Made by a program: the position numbers and the translations under genes. This document shows positions 31,602 through 42,959 of a DNA stretch of 64,000 bases, in pieces (the stretch's first letter is position 1; every line of letters begins with the position of its first letter). The stretch spans positions 4,559,501 through 4,623,500 of the forward strand of contig NC_091677.1 in NCBI RefSeq assembly GCF_042453785.1. Reading direction: 5' to 3'. The notes under the pieces were generated by a model, which was not told the origin of the DNA, ran no database searches, and saw only the letters and a program-made list of their open reading frames with translations. The DNA is from Malus domestica (lineage: Eukaryota; Streptophyta; Magnoliopsida; Rosales; Rosaceae).

Positions 31602-32593
31602 TGTCACATCCCGGCCCGGGACGGATCATTTCCCGGGCCATTTTCACCACCGTAGCACGATATTGTCCGTTTTGGGCTTACCATTCCCTCACGGTTTTGT
31701 TTTTGGAAACTCACGAGCAACTTCCTAGTGGGTCATCCATCCTGGGAGTGCTCTGGCCTTCTTCTCGCTTAACTTCAGAGTTCCGACGGAACCCGAAGTC
31801 AATGAGCTCCCAAAAGGCCTCGTGCTAGGTAGGGATGGGAATATACATTTAAGGATCACTCCCCTGGGCAATGTGGGATGTTACAATCCACCCCCCTTAT
31901 GGGCCCGACGTCCTCGTCGGCACACTTCCGGCCAGGGATTGGCTCTGATACCATTTGTCACATCCTGGCCCGGGGTGGATCACTTCCCGGGCCATCTTCA
32001 CCACCGTAGCACGATATTGTCCGTTTTGGGCTTACCATTCCCTCACGGTTTTGTTTTTGGAAACTCACGAGCAACTTCCCAGTGGGTCACCTATCCTGGG
32101 AGTGCTCTGGCCTTCTTCTCGCTTAACTTCAGAGTTCCGACGGAACCCGAAGTCAATGAGCTCCCAAAAGGCCTCGTGCTAGGTAGGGATGAGAATATAC
32201 ATTTAAGGATCACTCCCCTGGACGATGTGGGATGTTACAATCCACCCCCCTTAGGGGCCTGACGTCCTCGTCGGCACACTTCCGGCCAGGGATTGGCTCT
32301 GATACCATTTGTCACATCCCGGCTCGGGGCGGATCACTTCCCGGGTCATCTTCACCACCGTAGCAAGATATTGTCCGCTTTGGGCTTACCATTCCCTCAC
32401 GGTTTTGTTTTTGGGAACTCACGAGCGACTTCCCAGTGGGTCACCCATCATGGGAGTGCTCTGGCCTTTTTCTCGCTTAACTTCGGAGTTCCGACGGAAC
32501 CCGAAGCTAGTGAGCTCCCAAAAAGCCTCGTGCTAGGTAGGGATGAGAATATACATTTAAGGATCACTCCACTGGGCGATGTGGGATGTTACA
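31602..32593 (-). mobile_element. Cassandra TRIM retrotransposon, tandem array of three LTRs
   Basis: Three 284-bp LTRs (31602-31885, 31956-32239, 32310-32593) each run from TGTCACATCC to GGATGTTACA. Two 70-bp internal segments separate them. Each internal segment carries the minus-strand initiator-Met primer site TGGTATCAGAGCC (31941-31953, 32295-32307) and a G-rich polypurine tract (AAGGGGGGTGGA). Each LTR contains a 5S rRNA-like region, for example 'cgcttaacttcagagttccg', matching the reverse of the plant 5S gene; this defines Cassandra. ATAGC at 31597-31601 and 32594-32598 is the 5-bp target duplication, and copy A is empty at 20120-20130. There is no coding capacity, as expected. Confidence 0.95.
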
Positions 32594-33134
32594 ATAGCTC
32601 ATGGTTTAAAAAAACCGTACGGTTTTCCCGATCTATATAAAGTAGGTTTACCGAATGATACCTAGGTCTAGCTACAATAGCGCGTATTATTCAATAGTAT
32701 AAGTTTTACGCAAGATCTAACTGTTACAAAAATTTATTGTTCTATTAGATTCATATATGCAAGATCTAACTATTAATTTTTTGGATCACTCAATCATACG
32801 CACCACAGAACAAACAGTGCAATTTTTCTTTCATATTATGTTAGAAGTGTGAAGAAAAAATAAGATTGCAAGTATCTACAAGTCTGTTGATATTTTACTG
32901 AGCGAAAGATGCAAACCAATATTTTTTGTATTTTTCAATAGAAGTGATATTAGTTAAGGGAAATTCGAACACAAGACTTGTATACCGAACTATTTAATTG
33001 TAATTATTTTTTTATCTCTAATATTCATAATATTTCTTGGCTAGTTGTTCAATCTCTTATTCAGATTCACATTATATAAACAAATATCATAAATGTTAAG
33101 TCCTGGAACTACAACCACAACTATAAAAATAAGT

Positions 33135-33226
33135 ACAACAACAACAACGAAGTCTAGTGGGGTCGGCTATATGAACTATATAACGTCATTACGCTTGGTT
33201 TTGCGCTAAATCTTCCTTTAGCTCAC
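33135..33226 (-). mobile_element. Copy-B counterpart of the RTE-derived fragment
   Basis: Same insertion as 20669-20770. It retains 'ctagtggggtcggctatatg', closer to the LINE end than copy A is. Flanked by AACTATAAAAATAAGT (33119-33134) and AACTATAAAAGGAA (from 33227). Confidence 0.75.
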
Positions 33227-33341
33227 AACTATAAAAGGAAGTGTTTAAAGAAAAACTTAGTATTGCTAAGAAGAAGAACGGGCCTCTTAGCAGGGAGTAA
33301 GTCCTATAATTCTGCCACATAGGACCAGAGGAGGGATTCTC

Positions 33342-36300
33342 TCAGCAACGACCGTTCCGGGCAAACCCTGCAATTAGTTTTGCGATGGAGGCGGGATTAT
33401 CAACGTGAGGGAGATGTCCGCTATCCGGTATTAGCCGCATGATTGCAGACGAAAGCTCACAACGCAGCCTCTGCATTTTGATTACAACAAGAAGAAGACT
33501 CATTAAGGAATGCATATATGTTGACATCTTAGCATGTGTTTCGGTTTCTACTTTATAGCAACCGGCAATGTCAGTGGTCGCACAATACATTTCGCATCAA
33601 GTTTTCCAAAACGCTTCAAACAGGCATATCGAGTTTTAGCAACGATTTTGAAGTAGGGTTTGCAATCTCTCGTGCGTTTTTTAAGATTACGAGAATAAAT
33701 TAAGTCCTCCGTCATAAAATGATTGCGAAACATGCTTGGTTTAAGTACGACAGGAAAAGTTAAGTAGCAGGTAGGAGCTCAAAACTCACCAATATTTGTT
33801 TGTAGCTGATAATATTGTCTTGCTCGCTGCAAATCACTAGTACTTTCTGCTTTACCTGTAAAATAAGGTTTCAGAATACAAGCTTCCTATTACCTACCCG
33901 ACTTGCCGAATTCTGCGTACCACTTATATACCGTACTCACTAAGATGGCGAGAGTTTACCTGTTTTATTTGAGAAACGACATTATAGCCTCCGCTACTCA
34001 TAAAACTGACTGTTGCATCTTTCCACCAAGGCAGCAGACAGTGTAAGCGTCCGACCTAATTATGGAACGATCTCTGTTAGCTTTCCATTACACATACTTC
34101 AAAAATCTAAGACAAAGATGCCAAGATAAAAATTTCAACAATATACTAGATGCCTGTTTCAGTTGGAAACTTGAGTATATTAACAGAAAGATTATCTTAC
34201 ATTAGTCCAATCAAAGGTTGTAGCTAATGAAATGTCGTTGAAGGCCAGCATATTTGCGTAGAAGCGTAGAGGGGTGCTCTTCAATAAAGAAACCTGGTGA
34301 ATAAAAAGATCAGAACATTAGGCAAGCAAGCTAAGAGAATTCACATAGGGTTGAAATATCGCTGTAAGGGGACACCAACCCCAGCGTAGGCCGCAGCTTT
34401 AGGTAACTTTGCCATGTCTCCGGTGCCTTCTGCGTAGACGCTTGCATTGATTAAAACCAGCTTTTCAACCTGAAAATAGAAAACAAGAATTAAATTTATG
34501 AAATGGACACTACATAATTTCTGAAACAACGCATCTAGAGCGAAGGAGCTCAATATGATAGACACTCACAGCTACTGGATAGTGGTATGCAAAGTCAATT
34601 GCAACAGAACCACCGAGGCTTGGTCCAACTAATACCATCGGTCTTCTGATGTAGGACTTCCAAAACTATAATTCGAATGTGAAATCCAGTTATATCTCCG
34701 AGCTCAAACAATAAGATTAAATTCGAATTTTCTCAACAGATGATGAAAAATGTAGACCATTTTCGACTTAAAGTAATTAACATAACAAAATATCAAAACC
34801 ATTGCAGATAGACCGAAACAATATTCACTGGAGCAACAAAAGAATAAAGAAAAGAATATCACACTGCATATATACCTGATAGAGGTGATGCCGCTTGGTT
34901 GCCGCACTGCATGGTGGACACCTTTCTAGTACAGATAACAGATAACAAATGATTAAACAGATGAACATTAAGCACTTGTTGCAAGAAAGAGACTGGAAGT
35001 ATATAATCATATCCAGCCGGAAAAAATAAAAAAATAAAACAATGAGGAAAACGCAGGTAAACGAACCTAAATCAGAGAAGCCCCACCCAAGAACATCAAC
35101 AGCCCAAGCCTCCAACCCGGCCTCTTCAAGCAGGGGGTACGCGCACCTCCATTCTAAACAAGAACTAAAAGACACAAACATGACCAAACATGTTCAGCAC
35201 TAAATCACCTTGTAACGGGTCAATCTGCAATTTGCAAGCATTACAAACCTGTCAAAGCAATGGAGGAGAACCACCGGATTGATCTCACTTTGTTTTAGAG
35301 GCCTTACACAACTACTCATGATACAACTTTCCGACGACCCAATCTGCAATCACAACCGGCTTGCCCCATTAGTCACACTATGTTAGCAGGGGTAATACCC
35401 CTACATTAAAGAGAGAAATGAGAAATTATTCAAAGTCAATGAGTAACTTCAAAGTGGACGAGAAAATTGAGAATCATCTGTTCATCACATGTCACGTGCC
35501 ACATACAGTTTCAATGAATATTTCAACTCAATCACATATTGAAAATCCTAATTCCGTCACTGAGCGCAACTAAAGTTTTATTAAACAAAAACTTGGAAAA
35601 TTAGTACATTTAGCTTGATTATTTTGTATTCACAAAAAATAGTTTCATGCAAAGAATATTCCCACCATATGGAAATGACTATTATCACCTTGTATCGATC
35701 ACTCCAAAGTTGAGTGAGTTCACTGTTCACCATCCCACAAAAGGCAAAAAGTACTTAGGCTATCTCTAATTGAAGGGTCCAGAGGGCAAGAGGGCCGAAA
35801 ATAGCCCTAAAACCGTCTCCAACCGAGGGCTAGGCCAGAGGACTCGAGAATCTGGGAGGGCCCCACGGAATTTCAAAGGGCCAAAGGGCTGGCTGCTTTC
35901 GGCCAGCCAGCCAGCTTCGGGCTGGCTAATTTTTTTTTTATAGTTTTGTTATTCGTGTCGGTTATAACCGACAGGAATACATGCTATTATTTAATATACT
36001 AAATAATGGTGTATTCCTGTCGGTTATAACCGACATGATTTTTTTAAAAAAAATTCAAATGAAACGGCTACTAGCCGTTGCATTTGATTTGATTTTTTTT
36101 TACATTATTATTATTATTTTTTATTTACAAAAATTTTCATATAACTTCTATTTTTTCCTATAACTTCTATTTCACAAAATTTGGTTCATATTTCTTTTTT
36201 AAATTCCATTTTTTTCCTATAACTTCTATTTCACAAAATTTGTTTCATATTTTTTTTCCTATAACTTATATTTCACAAAATTTATTTCATATTTTTTTTA

Positions 36301-37533
36301 ACTCCATTTTTTTCCTATAACTTCTATTTCACAAAATTTATTTCATATTGTTTTTTAAATTCCATTTTTTCCTATAACTTCTATTTCACAAAATTTGTTT
36401 CATATTTTTTTTTAAATTCCATTTTTTTTCCTATAACTTCTATTTGAGAAAATTTGTTTCATATTTTTTTTTAAATTCTATTTTTTTTCCTATAACTTCC
36501 TAAGCCATTATACAACATTAAATTAAATTAAGTAACATGAAACAACATTAAACAATATGAAACAACATTAAATAACATTAACCAACATAAAAATTATACA
36601 ACATGAAACTTAAACAACATTTTTGTTGTAGTTTTTAAATAATAAATTATGTTTGGCCCTCGGTTGGAGACGGTTTTTTGTGACATGGCTAAAACGAGCC
36701 CTCTGGCCCTTTGGCCCTCTGTTGGAGACGGAGGCAAATATGACCATGTACTGTTCATTAAAATATTAATATCTTGGGGAATCTTGGAAGGCCAGATGGT
36801 TAAAACGAGTCTTCTAGCCAGCCCTCGGTTAGAGATGGCCTTATTCATTTCATTGAATCAGGACAAATAATAAAGTAAAAACAAAAATGCACTTATTCAA
36901 CCACTTCCCAGTTTTGGCTGCAAGCTCAAGTACTTCCCAGCTTTTGAGTCAGATGTTCTTGAAGAAGATGATGAAAATGAAAAAAACAGGGAATCGCTTT
37001 AATCGGTAGAAAATTAATTTTCGCATATTCATTTTCTTTTTAAAACTTCTCCAGAAGTACACAAAAAGAAAAATAATAATAGCATGCGAAAATCATCTTA
37101 GGAATAAGCCCAAGTACTTCATGAAAAAATGTACATCATAATTAGTGGCATTAAGCATACATGTGTTATAACTTATATGTGGATTAGACCAGTTTAAGAG
37201 CTCATCAAACTCCCTTTAGTTCTAAATTAGTAAATTAAAGTAATTTAAACTCGTAAATAAACGAAATTAGTCAGATTAACAAAAATGAGAACGAGATTAG
37301 TGGGTTACCGACACAGGGAGCCTCTCCATCCTCTGAGCCAACTTTCTGGCATATGGGTCCTTAATTTTCTCAACCTCCTTTGGAAGGAACGATGGGAACC
37401 CATTATTTGTACCTGCACCCCTCATATTGATCACCACACTCCTAGAGCTTCCATCTTTCTTTGCCATTAACGTACCCACCATCGCTTCCGGCGGTGGCGA
37501 CGGTGGCGCAGAACACCACATTAGCGGCATCAT
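33342..37533 (-). CDS. Alpha/beta hydrolase, copy B
   Basis: Paralogue of the gene at 20886-24841 with the same ten exons: 37309-37533, 35249-35343, 35067-35164, 34876-34925, 34570-34665, 34380-34469, 34201-34293, 33960-34055, 33790-33855 and 33342-33470. The splice borders and lengths I checked match copy A, and no stop or frameshift is apparent. The GPSLGG elbow, QD acid and GHLPH motif are kept. Differences are mostly silent or conservative (for example Val to Ile in 'NPASIAKL', Arg to Lys in 'PYARKLAQ'). Intron 1 is enlarged by the 1083-bp PIF-like element. Both copies look functional; the substrate is unknown. Confidence 0.87.
35957..36034. repeat. Paired 16-bp palindromes in an inverted repeat
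   Basis: GTCGGTTATAACCGAC, itself a perfect palindrome, occurs at 35957-35972 and 36019-36034. The flanking 'aggaatac' / 'gtattcct' extend the two into a larger inverted repeat around an AT-rich loop. Part of the PIF-like element. Confidence 0.9.
36116..36500. repeat. AT-rich tandem array of about 57 bp
   Basis: About seven copies of 'tttcctataacttctatttc' followed by 'acaaaattt(g/a)tttcatat' and a T run of varying length. Located inside the PIF-like element. Confidence 0.88.
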
Positions 37534-40288
37534 TCTGATTCTTCCGTTGATCTGGCAGCAGCAGAATGCCGTGCGGATTGTGCAGCTGGTTTTTGCTTTC
37601 CACTGGAAGTGAAAAACTAGAGAGAGAGAGAGAGTGTGTGGGTGCTGCCAAATAGAAAAACAAAACAAAACAGAAAGGAGAGGGGATTTCTACTTGGATT
37701 GCTTAGGGCGTGACAGCACAGTAAGGTGCTCAGAAAATTTTCAACTTTTACAGCCGTCGTTTCGTTGAACGGCTTGTATCAATTTAAGAAGAGCAACTAA
37801 CATTAAACACATTCACTGTTACGTCTCATCTTGATTTACACACTTGATGGCGAACTCGTCTAAATTTACCTTACGTGCAAACCTCCGACAACTGGATGAT
37901 AAAAGTGAATTTAGGTTGACAAGGGGTATCAGATGTCAAATTTTGAGATGGGCTAAGTCTTCATACTATATATGCTATGTGTGCGAGAGCAGCAACTCGT
38001 ATAAGGCAACTAACTCTATCGCATGACATTAACATGGATTAGATGATCAACTAAATATAGAGAATCTTGCTATATTGTAAGGGGTGTCGGACGAGAAATT
38101 TTTCTCAGTCACTGGTATTCAAACGGATACTCTACGTTGAGAAGTTTGAGTTCTGATCTGTGCATAGGCAGTGATCATAGAAGGGTCGATCAGAGGACTT
38201 GACATCTTCTTCAATGGTGTAAAGAGGAGGAGTTCCGTGGGAAGAGGAAAATTATAAAAAAAAAGAAAGAAAAGAAGAAGATTGAATGGATTATCCTGAA
38301 CCCGCCTCCGACATTATCGCACAAACCATTTATGATGACCGCGTCTAGGTGGATTGTGGTGTGTCATAAATAAGTGGAGGGGCACAAAAAAAAAAAGTTG
38401 TCACTGTAACGAAGTTGAATCTTGTACAGACTTGATATGTTAATTTTAGTTTAATTTAGTTTAGTTTTAGTTTAGTTTGAAATGCAAATTTTGAGCTACT
38501 ACTGATATTTCCGGTTGCATTGGCATAAAAGTCGCATTGGTGTTGATGGTTGAAAATTGGCTGTCGACGCTGGTGGGGCAACTATTGGTCTGTTCTTGCT
38601 CCTGGAATCCGTGGAGCAAGTCTAGCACAATACTTGCTAATGGAACATAATATTTACAACTACCCTTTTCTATCCTTGTCCTCCTGTACCCTTCCAAGAC
38701 GCAGTACGCAAAAACAACAATATTAAGGGAGTTGCTTGTCGACTACCTAACACACTCTTCCTCCTCTTTTATCCGGGCTTAGGACCGGTAGTGTAAAATA
38801 AACTTATACAAGCAAAGTTAAGATACAGTACACAACTAACCTTGTATTTTTTCACATAAACCTTCACTTTTCGGTTATTTAGCTGTTAGTTTTTGCTGTG
38901 CGAGAAAAGTAAAGGTTTATGTAAAAATTTCTTTGGAGATTCAGCTTTGCCCCGACCAAGCTCACAGGTCATTAATAAAATCATTCATACAAAGGTCCAG
39001 TCCCTCTCGTATGATGGGTACAACCGGTCTCTCGCGGGTTCTACTACCGGTCATGTGTTAAATACAGTTGGCAGACACAAAGAATATCTCCATTTAAAGA
39101 GACAAATAAAGGAACGACTAAATCAAGTAGTTGGAAAATAAATGAGGTTGAAGAAGTGAGAAAAACAGAAAACAATTGATTTTTGCTGCAATGGTGCAAA
39201 ATACTCTTTCAATGTCACTTGTATTTGTAATTTGAATGGGGTTCTTGGGAGGCATGACTCAGCCCTTCGGACTTCTTCTCAGCCACAAAAATCAGACAGA
39301 GTAGGTCTCCATTTATATCTCCAACCACCACTAGGGACCTAACATTACATTACAGGACATTGATGGCATTTCCTAACAAAAGCAAACTTCTCCAGGGACC
39401 TACAGGTAATAAAAGTTAGCAGTCCGGTCCTTGAGTCCTTGTCAAACGTGAACTGGAAAATTCTGTTAACCTGGACTGGACCTAAAAAACTGAAACACAA
39501 TGTACTTGTGACTCCATTTTGACTAGTCTTGCTGAACAATCTTACTGCGACTTGGACATCAACTTCGAGAGGAAAATGCGGATGCAGCGGATAATATATC
39601 CACGTATGTATATCTTGCTCACGTGACTTCCTTTATTTTGTTTGTGAGTGAAGTGATTGCTCAAATAAATTAGCCTTTCAAGCCTTTTTGAAGAATTTTT
39701 CGTGCAACCAGTGATTACCGTATGTCTGTCTCAAGCGTCACTTGACCTTATGATGAATCACCAGTAACAAGAGATGAAACTTTGAGTTGGTATGGACTAC
39801 TGGGGCCAAATCTACTCACATGGTATCATAGTCTTGAGTTTGCTGCAACAGCTGAGGCATAGAACTTTATGACAGAATCACCACCCAATTTTGACAAACT
39901 TGAAGAGAAACATATTCGGCAAAAGCACATAAAGTTGCATACGAAAATCTGCTTCGCTCAATCTTATATCAGTTAGGACAGCCAAAGCAGAGGTCAGAAA
40001 AATAAACCGAATTCATCACATTAAAAATGATACACACGCGAAAACTTGCTTCATTCAATCTTATATCAGTTAGGATATCCAATGCAGAGGTCAGAAAAGT
40101 GAACTGAATTCATCACATTACAAACGTTACACACACGAAAACTACCGAGGGAAAGAATCCCTTTTCAATTTTCATGGGGGAATCCTGGCCAGTTGTAACA
40201 ATCAAAACATATATGAGCATGAAATGAAAAGCCTTCCTCTGCTGTAAATAATAACATGACAATAGTCACAATACTACTTATTATGCTG
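37534..40288. other. Intergenic region of copy B
   Basis: Counterpart of 24842-28498 without the solo LTR, MITE and SINE. A 47-bp piece near 37783-37830 ('taagaagagcaactaacatt') has no match in copy A. No gene is supported. The last ~120 bp before 40289 form the EXO70 3' untranslated region. Confidence 0.6.
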
Positions 40289-42241
40289 TCACCTCCTGCT
40301 GGAATTTTGTAATGATTTCGGGGATCCCTCAAAGAGATCCAAGAGGTAATTCTGCAAATCGTCCGCACTGTACTTGATGAGCTTGTCACTTACGTCGTTT
40401 GAATGTCTTCCCACAAATGTCCTATAAGCTTGGATTACATTCAGGGATGCTGAGATTTGCACATCTTCTCGAAGCTGAGGATCCGGAATGAACCATGTTG
40501 TTTGGCTCTTGTAGATCTCTTCGAACACAAGATAAAAGCTGCGGAGCCTTTCCTTGAGGGTTTTTGAGATAGAATTTGTACCGGGATTCTGAATGCCCTC
40601 CTCTTTGAGCAAATTAAGGATGGAACTCCAACTAGATCTCTGGTAGTTCAATGCTTGCTGTTGAACTTTCCCGTTGCACTTCCTAAGCCAGCCGTCTCCG
40701 AAAATGGGCCTCAGTTCATCCCCCTTAACCTTCTGAGCCATGTACCGTAAATTGTTCATCAAAAATACGTGTTGCAAGGAAGGATCCTTGTATAACCTGG
40801 ACTTTTCGTCAAGGTTGCCTTCCAGAGTTGAAGTAAGTGATCGGAAGTGGCGAACCATTGGGAAAATTCTGCCTGGAGAATCAGTGGGTTTGTTCTCCTC
40901 GTCTGAGGTAGGACTCATGTCAGGCGACAGCGAAATGGAATCAGCATCAGTACTGTCCTCGAAGAGATAATTAAGGGTCTCTCCATAGTCTGTGAGAATC
41001 CTCAAGTAATTCATCACATATTTGGTGAGAGGATGTATTCCTCCTCCAGCAACAGGGTTAGTCGAGGGGTTTGATGCAATGGCGCTCTCGAATTTACTAA
41101 ATGTTGCCTTCACAGACTCACCCAATTTCATCAGAACCTCATGACACTCAATTCTTACAGAAGAACCAGCCTCGTCTGCGTATAAAGCATCTATGTCGGG
41201 AAGAACATCTGCAAGCACCTCATACATGTCAAGAATGCGGAACAACTTTTCCGGTTGGTGGGGGCCAATAGACATGGCTTCACCAAAATTCAGAAGCTGC
41301 AGCATTGAAGCCTTTGATGCCTCAACAAAACAATCCAAATAAATCGCTCCAAGCTCCCCAAAAATCTGATCGCTGAGCGATCTCTCGCTAGCTAGATAAA
41401 CTCGCACGAAGATCTTCATACCCCAGACCCATCTTCTGATTTTGGAATTCAAGGAGCCCCAGTCCATCTTCAGCACATCCTCAATACTCAGCTTCTGGAT
41501 TTCGAGAATGGAGAGGCACTCATCCAATGCCTCCTTTCGGATGATGGTATAAGCTTGCATGCATTCCTGATCATAATTGCAATTGAACATCAAATTTGCA
41601 ATGCCTCTGAGCTCAGGAACTATATCCGGATGAACCAAATCAATGATGACTTCCTCAGACGCTCTGCTGACACTATCCGTTTGAAGTGAGTCCTCAATCG
41701 AATCATCCCCAAAAGAGATTATCGAGCTTCCATCCGCAATATCCTCTTCACTCGAACGAAAAGACATGTGCTCGGGTTCAAAGGGTTGCCTGTTCTGAAC
41801 AAGCATGTACTTGAACTCTTCCTCTAGCCTAGCCATTGCCGTTTGAAGAACATCATGAGCTCTATGTAACACCTCATACTCTTCATCATTTTTATCCAAA
41901 CACGACCTTTCCAATCTTTCGATCAATCTCCGAGCCTCCTCCACAGCCTTCATATACTCCAGAGACTCATTCGGGCTCGAATCCCATATCATAGACTGAT
42001 CAGCCTCCCAACTCATGATCCTCTCCTGAATCCAATTAAGGCGATCTTCGACCTCACTGATCTTTTTATCCTTATTCTCATCATCTCTCTCACTGAGTCC
42101 CATCATGCTGGACAATTGGGTGCCAAGATTAGCCAAAATCTCCCTCTCACCATCTGTAAGGTTCTTCTTCGACCCCAAGGCCCTCACTATGTTCTTTGCC
42201 GCGGCAATCAAATCGCATTCTCCTTCCATTTCCGGGTTCAT
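40289..42241 (-). CDS. EXO70: Exocyst subunit EXO70 family protein
   Basis: A single-exon frame of 650 codons. The ATG at 42239-42241 (MNPEMEGECDLIAAAKNIVR) is the first usable one; the frame extends upstream without another ATG. EXO70 proteins tether secretory vesicles to the plasma membrane by binding PI(4,5)P2 and other exocyst subunits, and plant paralogues also act in defence and autophagy-related traffic. Visible signs: an N-terminal coiled region (KISEVEDRLNWIQERI), 'LVQNRQPFEPEHMSFRSSEE', the central helical rods ('IRRWVWGMKIFVRVYLASER') and the C-terminal Exo70 motifs ('MNYLRILTDYGETL', 'FLMNNLRYMAQKVK', 'VIQAYRTFVGRH', 'YSADDLQNYLLDLFEGSP'). Length is normal for the family. I cannot fix the subclade. 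Confidence 0.93.
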   Translation of the reverse strand: MNPEMEGECDLIAAAKNIVRALGSKKNLTDGEREILANLGTQLSSMMGLSERDDENKDKKISEVEDRLNWIQERIMSWEADQSMIWDSSPNESLEYMKAVEEARRLIERLERSCLDKNDEEYEVLHRAHDVLQTAMARLEEEFKYMLVQNRQPFEPEHMSFRSSEEDIADGSSIISFGDDSIEDSLQTDSVSRASEEVIIDLVHPDIVPELRGIANLMFNCNYDQECMQAYTIIRKEALDECLSILEIQKLSIEDVLKMDWGSLNSKIRRWVWGMKIFVRVYLASERSLSDQIFGELGAIYLDCFVEASKASMLQLLNFGEAMSIGPHQPEKLFRILDMYEVLADVLPDIDALYADEAGSSVRIECHEVLMKLGESVKATFSKFESAIASNPSTNPVAGGGIHPLTKYVMNYLRILTDYGETLNYLFEDSTDADSISLSPDMSPTSDEENKPTDSPGRIFPMVRHFRSLTSTLEGNLDEKSRLYKDPSLQHVFLMNNLRYMAQKVKGDELRPIFGDGWLRKCNGKVQQQALNYQRSSWSSILNLLKEEGIQNPGTNSISKTLKERLRSFYLVFEEIYKSQTTWFIPDPQLREDVQISASLNVIQAYRTFVGRHSNDVSDKLIKYSADDLQNYLLDLFEGSPKSLQNSSRR

Positions 42242-42593
42242 AGATTTACAATCCCCCCTCAACATACAATAAAAACACCTAAAAATGAACCAACAAATCC
42301 AACTCAAATCTTTTCGGTTTTGGGATCAAGGACAACAGTTGAACTTCAGGCCCTTCCTAGTTCAAAATCCTTACCAAGGTACAAGAAACAACTTCAGCAA
42401 TTGAACCAAAACCCTCCAATTTTATCAAAAAAACAGAAAAGTAAAAGATACCCTTTTGGTGGAACAACTGCAGAATCAAAGCTTTTTGCATCCACTGAAG
42501 TAGTCTATGTTGAAAATTGGCAAATACCCAACAAACACCACTCTCCAAAATTAAGTGGGAACCCAAAAGGCGATTGAGGATAAGAAAAGTCCT

Positions 42594-42787
42594 GCAATCA
42601 AAAGGAATCGTCAAATTAGAATAAAGGGGCAATCTTTTTATCGTCGAATTAGCAAAAAAGACCAGTCTTTTCAAAAAGTTGGTCATCAGTGGCAAATGGC
42701 AATCACCATAAACAATACGATGCAGAAAAAACAACCCCAAAGTTGAACCCAAAAAAGCAATTAACAGTAGAAAAAAACGGAAATCTT
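42594..42787 (-). other. Possible intron in the EXO70 5' leader
   Basis: On the minus strand 'gtaagatttccg' follows 'aagag' near 42787, and 'ttgattgcag' ends near 42594. A leader intron would put the transcription start near 42950, close to the end of the conserved, less AT-rich stretch. Inference from splice-like signals only. Confidence 0.4.
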
Positions 42788-42959
42788 ACCTCTTACTCTT
42801 TGCAGGATTCGAACTTTTTGCAGGTTGCAGATTTGCAATACGTACAAAAAGGAGAGACCCCAAAATTCTGCTTCAGAAATGGTTGAAGCAAAAGATGTAG
42901 CAGCCAGCAAAAGCATTCAGATGAACTGTACGGACATTTTCTCTGGGAAAACACAGAGA

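Larger units (their letters stand above)
35758..36840. mobile_element. PIF/Harbinger-like non-autonomous element
   Basis: 1083 bp with inverted ends GGCTATCTCTAATTGAAGGG / ...CTCGGTTAGAGATGGCC and a TTA direct repeat (35755-35757, 36841-36843), the usual PIF/Harbinger target. A perfect 20-bp inverted repeat lies inside each end (35811-35830 and 36656-36675). Absent from hydrolase A intron 1. No coding sequence. Confidence 0.82.
29339..41163. repeat. Tandem segmental duplication, copy B
   Basis: Directly repeated copy of 18141-29327. It begins in sequence matching WDR12 intron 3 and runs into the complete EXO70 gene, where homology to copy A ends at 'acagaag' (41157-41163). Insertions private to this copy are the SINE at 29708, the Cassandra array at 31602 and the PIF-like element at 35758. 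Confidence 0.95.

Noticed and set aside
31712-31797. 5S rRNA gene
   Set aside because: The 5S-like sequence is part of each Cassandra LTR and diverged, not an rRNA gene.
31822-32640. Plus-strand open frames of 75-146 codons with repeated 'PHGFVFGNSRATSQW'
   Set aside because: They are translations of Cassandra LTRs read backwards. Cassandra has no coding capacity, and the repeats come from the three LTRs.
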